Shown here one piece after another: positions 63,126-64,000 of a stretch of DNA of 64,000 nt (position 1 is the first letter of the stretch; every line of letters begins with the position of its first letter). Made by a program: the position numbers and the translations under genes. The DNA comes from Desulfomonilia bacterium (lineage in GTDB: Bacteria; Desulfobacterota; Desulfomonilia; UBA1062), in the NCBI GenBank assembly GCA_036567785.1, contig DATCTV010000060.1, positions 1 to 64,000 of the forward strand, in the 5' to 3' direction. The notes beneath the pieces were generated by a model that did no database searches, had not been told where the DNA came from, and was given only the letters and a program-made list of their open reading frames with translations.

Positions 63126-64000
63126 ATGTTTGAATTCCACATTTCTAAAGCTGCAAGAGACAAGTTCGAATTTGATGAAACACTCTTTTCCACTTCCGGC
63201 AACGTAATATTCGCAAACATCCAGGGCGTCCGACAGTTTACCGAGAGGATAAACAAGAAAAGAAGGAATGAGGCCAGTAAGCCGCCTTCTTTCAGTACAG
63301 GCGACATTTATGCACTGGGTCTTATCGATGAAGCCCTGCATCATGTAATTGATATCTACAGGCAATCGGTAAACCCTGATTCGATTGAAAAAGCATTCAG
63401 CTGGATAACAAAAAAAGTCGGCAGAAAAAATGTTAATGAATGTCTTGAGGCTTTCACCGCACTTTTCCCGCCGGCAGATGTGTATAAGGGGAATGTCTCT
63501 GTTAAAGATTATCTCAAGCTCTCAACAGATGGTGTACCAAATACGCACATCACCCTGCAGGAAATTCTGCTTCTATCTCTCGCAAACAGCAATCCCGCAT
63601 TCGTCCCTTTCATGGAGTTTTTTGAAGATTCACCGCTCAAAGATACCGCATACGGGAAAATAATCGACGAAATCGAAAAATTCTTCAGGACACAACCCGG
63701 ATTCGGACCGTTTAACAACCCCCTTGTCGAGATGCTGAAAGAACCACAGACCGCGTCACCTTATTCCATCTACGGTCAGCTTGAGTATATAAAAACGCAC
63801 TGGGGAGAACTGCTGAAAGACCTTCTGATAAGGGTACTGGGCGGTATCGACCTGATAAAAGAGGAAAGAAAATCCAGATTTTCAGGTCCCGGACCCACTC
63901 AGATCCTCACTTTCGGAGATGAAGGCTTGTCAGGCCCGGGGCTTAAGACGGCAGGGCTTGATGAAATCGAGAAGTTCACCCCCGATACAGACTGGATGCC
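63126..64000 (+). CDS. N-terminal part of a large GH13-type alpha-amylase-like protein
   Basis: The frame opens at ATG 63126 after GGGAGAG and runs through the window edge (291 codons), so the gene is cut. The start MFEFHISKAARDKFEFDE has a helical domain without signal peptide. The last residues, EKFTPDTDWM, resemble the segment just before the GH13 barrel of long (over 1000-residue) alpha-amylase family proteins found with glycogen genes in Deltaproteobacteria and relatives. The barrel is not in the window, so the name is from memory of this segment and from the glgA context. Confidence 0.55.
   Translation, partial: MFEFHISKAARDKFEFDETLFSTSGNVIFANIQGVRQFTERINKKRRNEASKPPSFSTGDIYALGLIDEALHHVIDIYRQSVNPDSIEKAFSWITKKVGRKNVNECLEAFTALFPPADVYKGNVSVKDYLKLSTDGVPNTHITLQEILLLSLANSNPAFVPFMEFFEDSPLKDTAYGKIIDEIEKFFRTQPGFGPFNNPLVEMLKEPQTASPYSIYGQLEYIKTHWGELLKDLLIRVLGGIDLIKEERKSRFSGPGPTQILTFGDEGLSGPGLKTAGLDEIEKFTPDTDWM

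Noticed and set aside
1-64000. CRISPR array or insertion sequence
   Set aside because: No regularly spaced short repeats and no transposase with motif were seen; the only tandem repeats are the RCC1 units.

Overview
The window is 64 kb of chromosome from a Gram-negative bacterium. lpxC, a FadL/OmpP1 porin, an RND-TolC efflux set and several lipoproteins show an outer membrane. The gene content fits an anaerobic or microaerophilic Desulfobacterota (Deltaproteobacteria)-like lineage: a ferredoxin-thioredoxin reductase fused to rubredoxin, cytochrome bd, NtrY/NtrX, a compact DUF1844-htrA-ispE-spoVG-prs string, DhnA-type class I aldolase, and many PAS-containing hybrid kinases. This placement is an inference from gene content. 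I saw no rRNA, tRNA, CRISPR array or complete insertion sequence.

Layout. 1-1.75 kb is AT-rich accessory DNA: the tail of an unknown gene, two tiny coupled ORFs, a DUF5678/retropepsin-like gene pair, and a 168-bp element with near-perfect terminal inverted repeats. 1.76-2.53 kb is a redox pair (glutaredoxin-like protein and FTR-rubredoxin). 2.5-5.05 kb (minus strand) holds three envelope or secreted proteins. 5.1-7.5 kb is cydAB, divergent from a metallo-hydrolase and an OFA-type MFS transporter. 10-17.8 kb holds surface lipoproteins (one a seven-blade RCC1 propeller), a secreted phosphatase, a DUF1015 protein and a GH51 arabinofuranosidase. 18-23.8 kb is a complete RND efflux operon. 24-33.5 kb has an MFS transporter, a large hybrid histidine kinase, CstA and a GH36 alpha-galactosidase. 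33.5-37.6 kb (minus strand) has an SPFH protein and a cluster of START-like protein, GMC oxidoreductase, a gluconate-dehydrogenase-subunit-3-like protein and an unknown protein. 37.8-41.3 kb has YggS, TatBC, aldolase and phosphoglycerate mutase. 41.4-48.65 kb is one tightly packed unit: lpxC, ntrY-like, ntrX-like, a B12-binding-type radical SAM protein and a class II aminoacyl-tRNA-synthetase-like protein. 48.7-59.9 kb has a FadL porin, YifB, prs/spoVG/ispE/htrA/DUF1844, a histone-deacetylase-fold protein, M48 protease/LemA and zinc-finger proteins. 60-64 kb is glycogen synthase, a divergent DnaA and the start of a long protein that looks like a GH13-type alpha-amylase.

How the genes work together. 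Carbohydrate use (GH51, GH36, glgA, GH13-like, aldolase, phosphoglycerate mutase, CstA for peptide or pyruvate uptake) recurs across the window. Envelope building and quality control form a second theme (lpxC, HtrA, M48/LemA, Tat, SPFH). The points most worth a second look are the DnaA-family protein in the glycogen locus that lacks the arginine finger and the first P-loop glycine, the free-standing class II synthetase-like protein, the START/GMC oxidation cluster, the DUF5678/retropepsin pair, and several unassigned palindromes and direct repeats in promoter regions.
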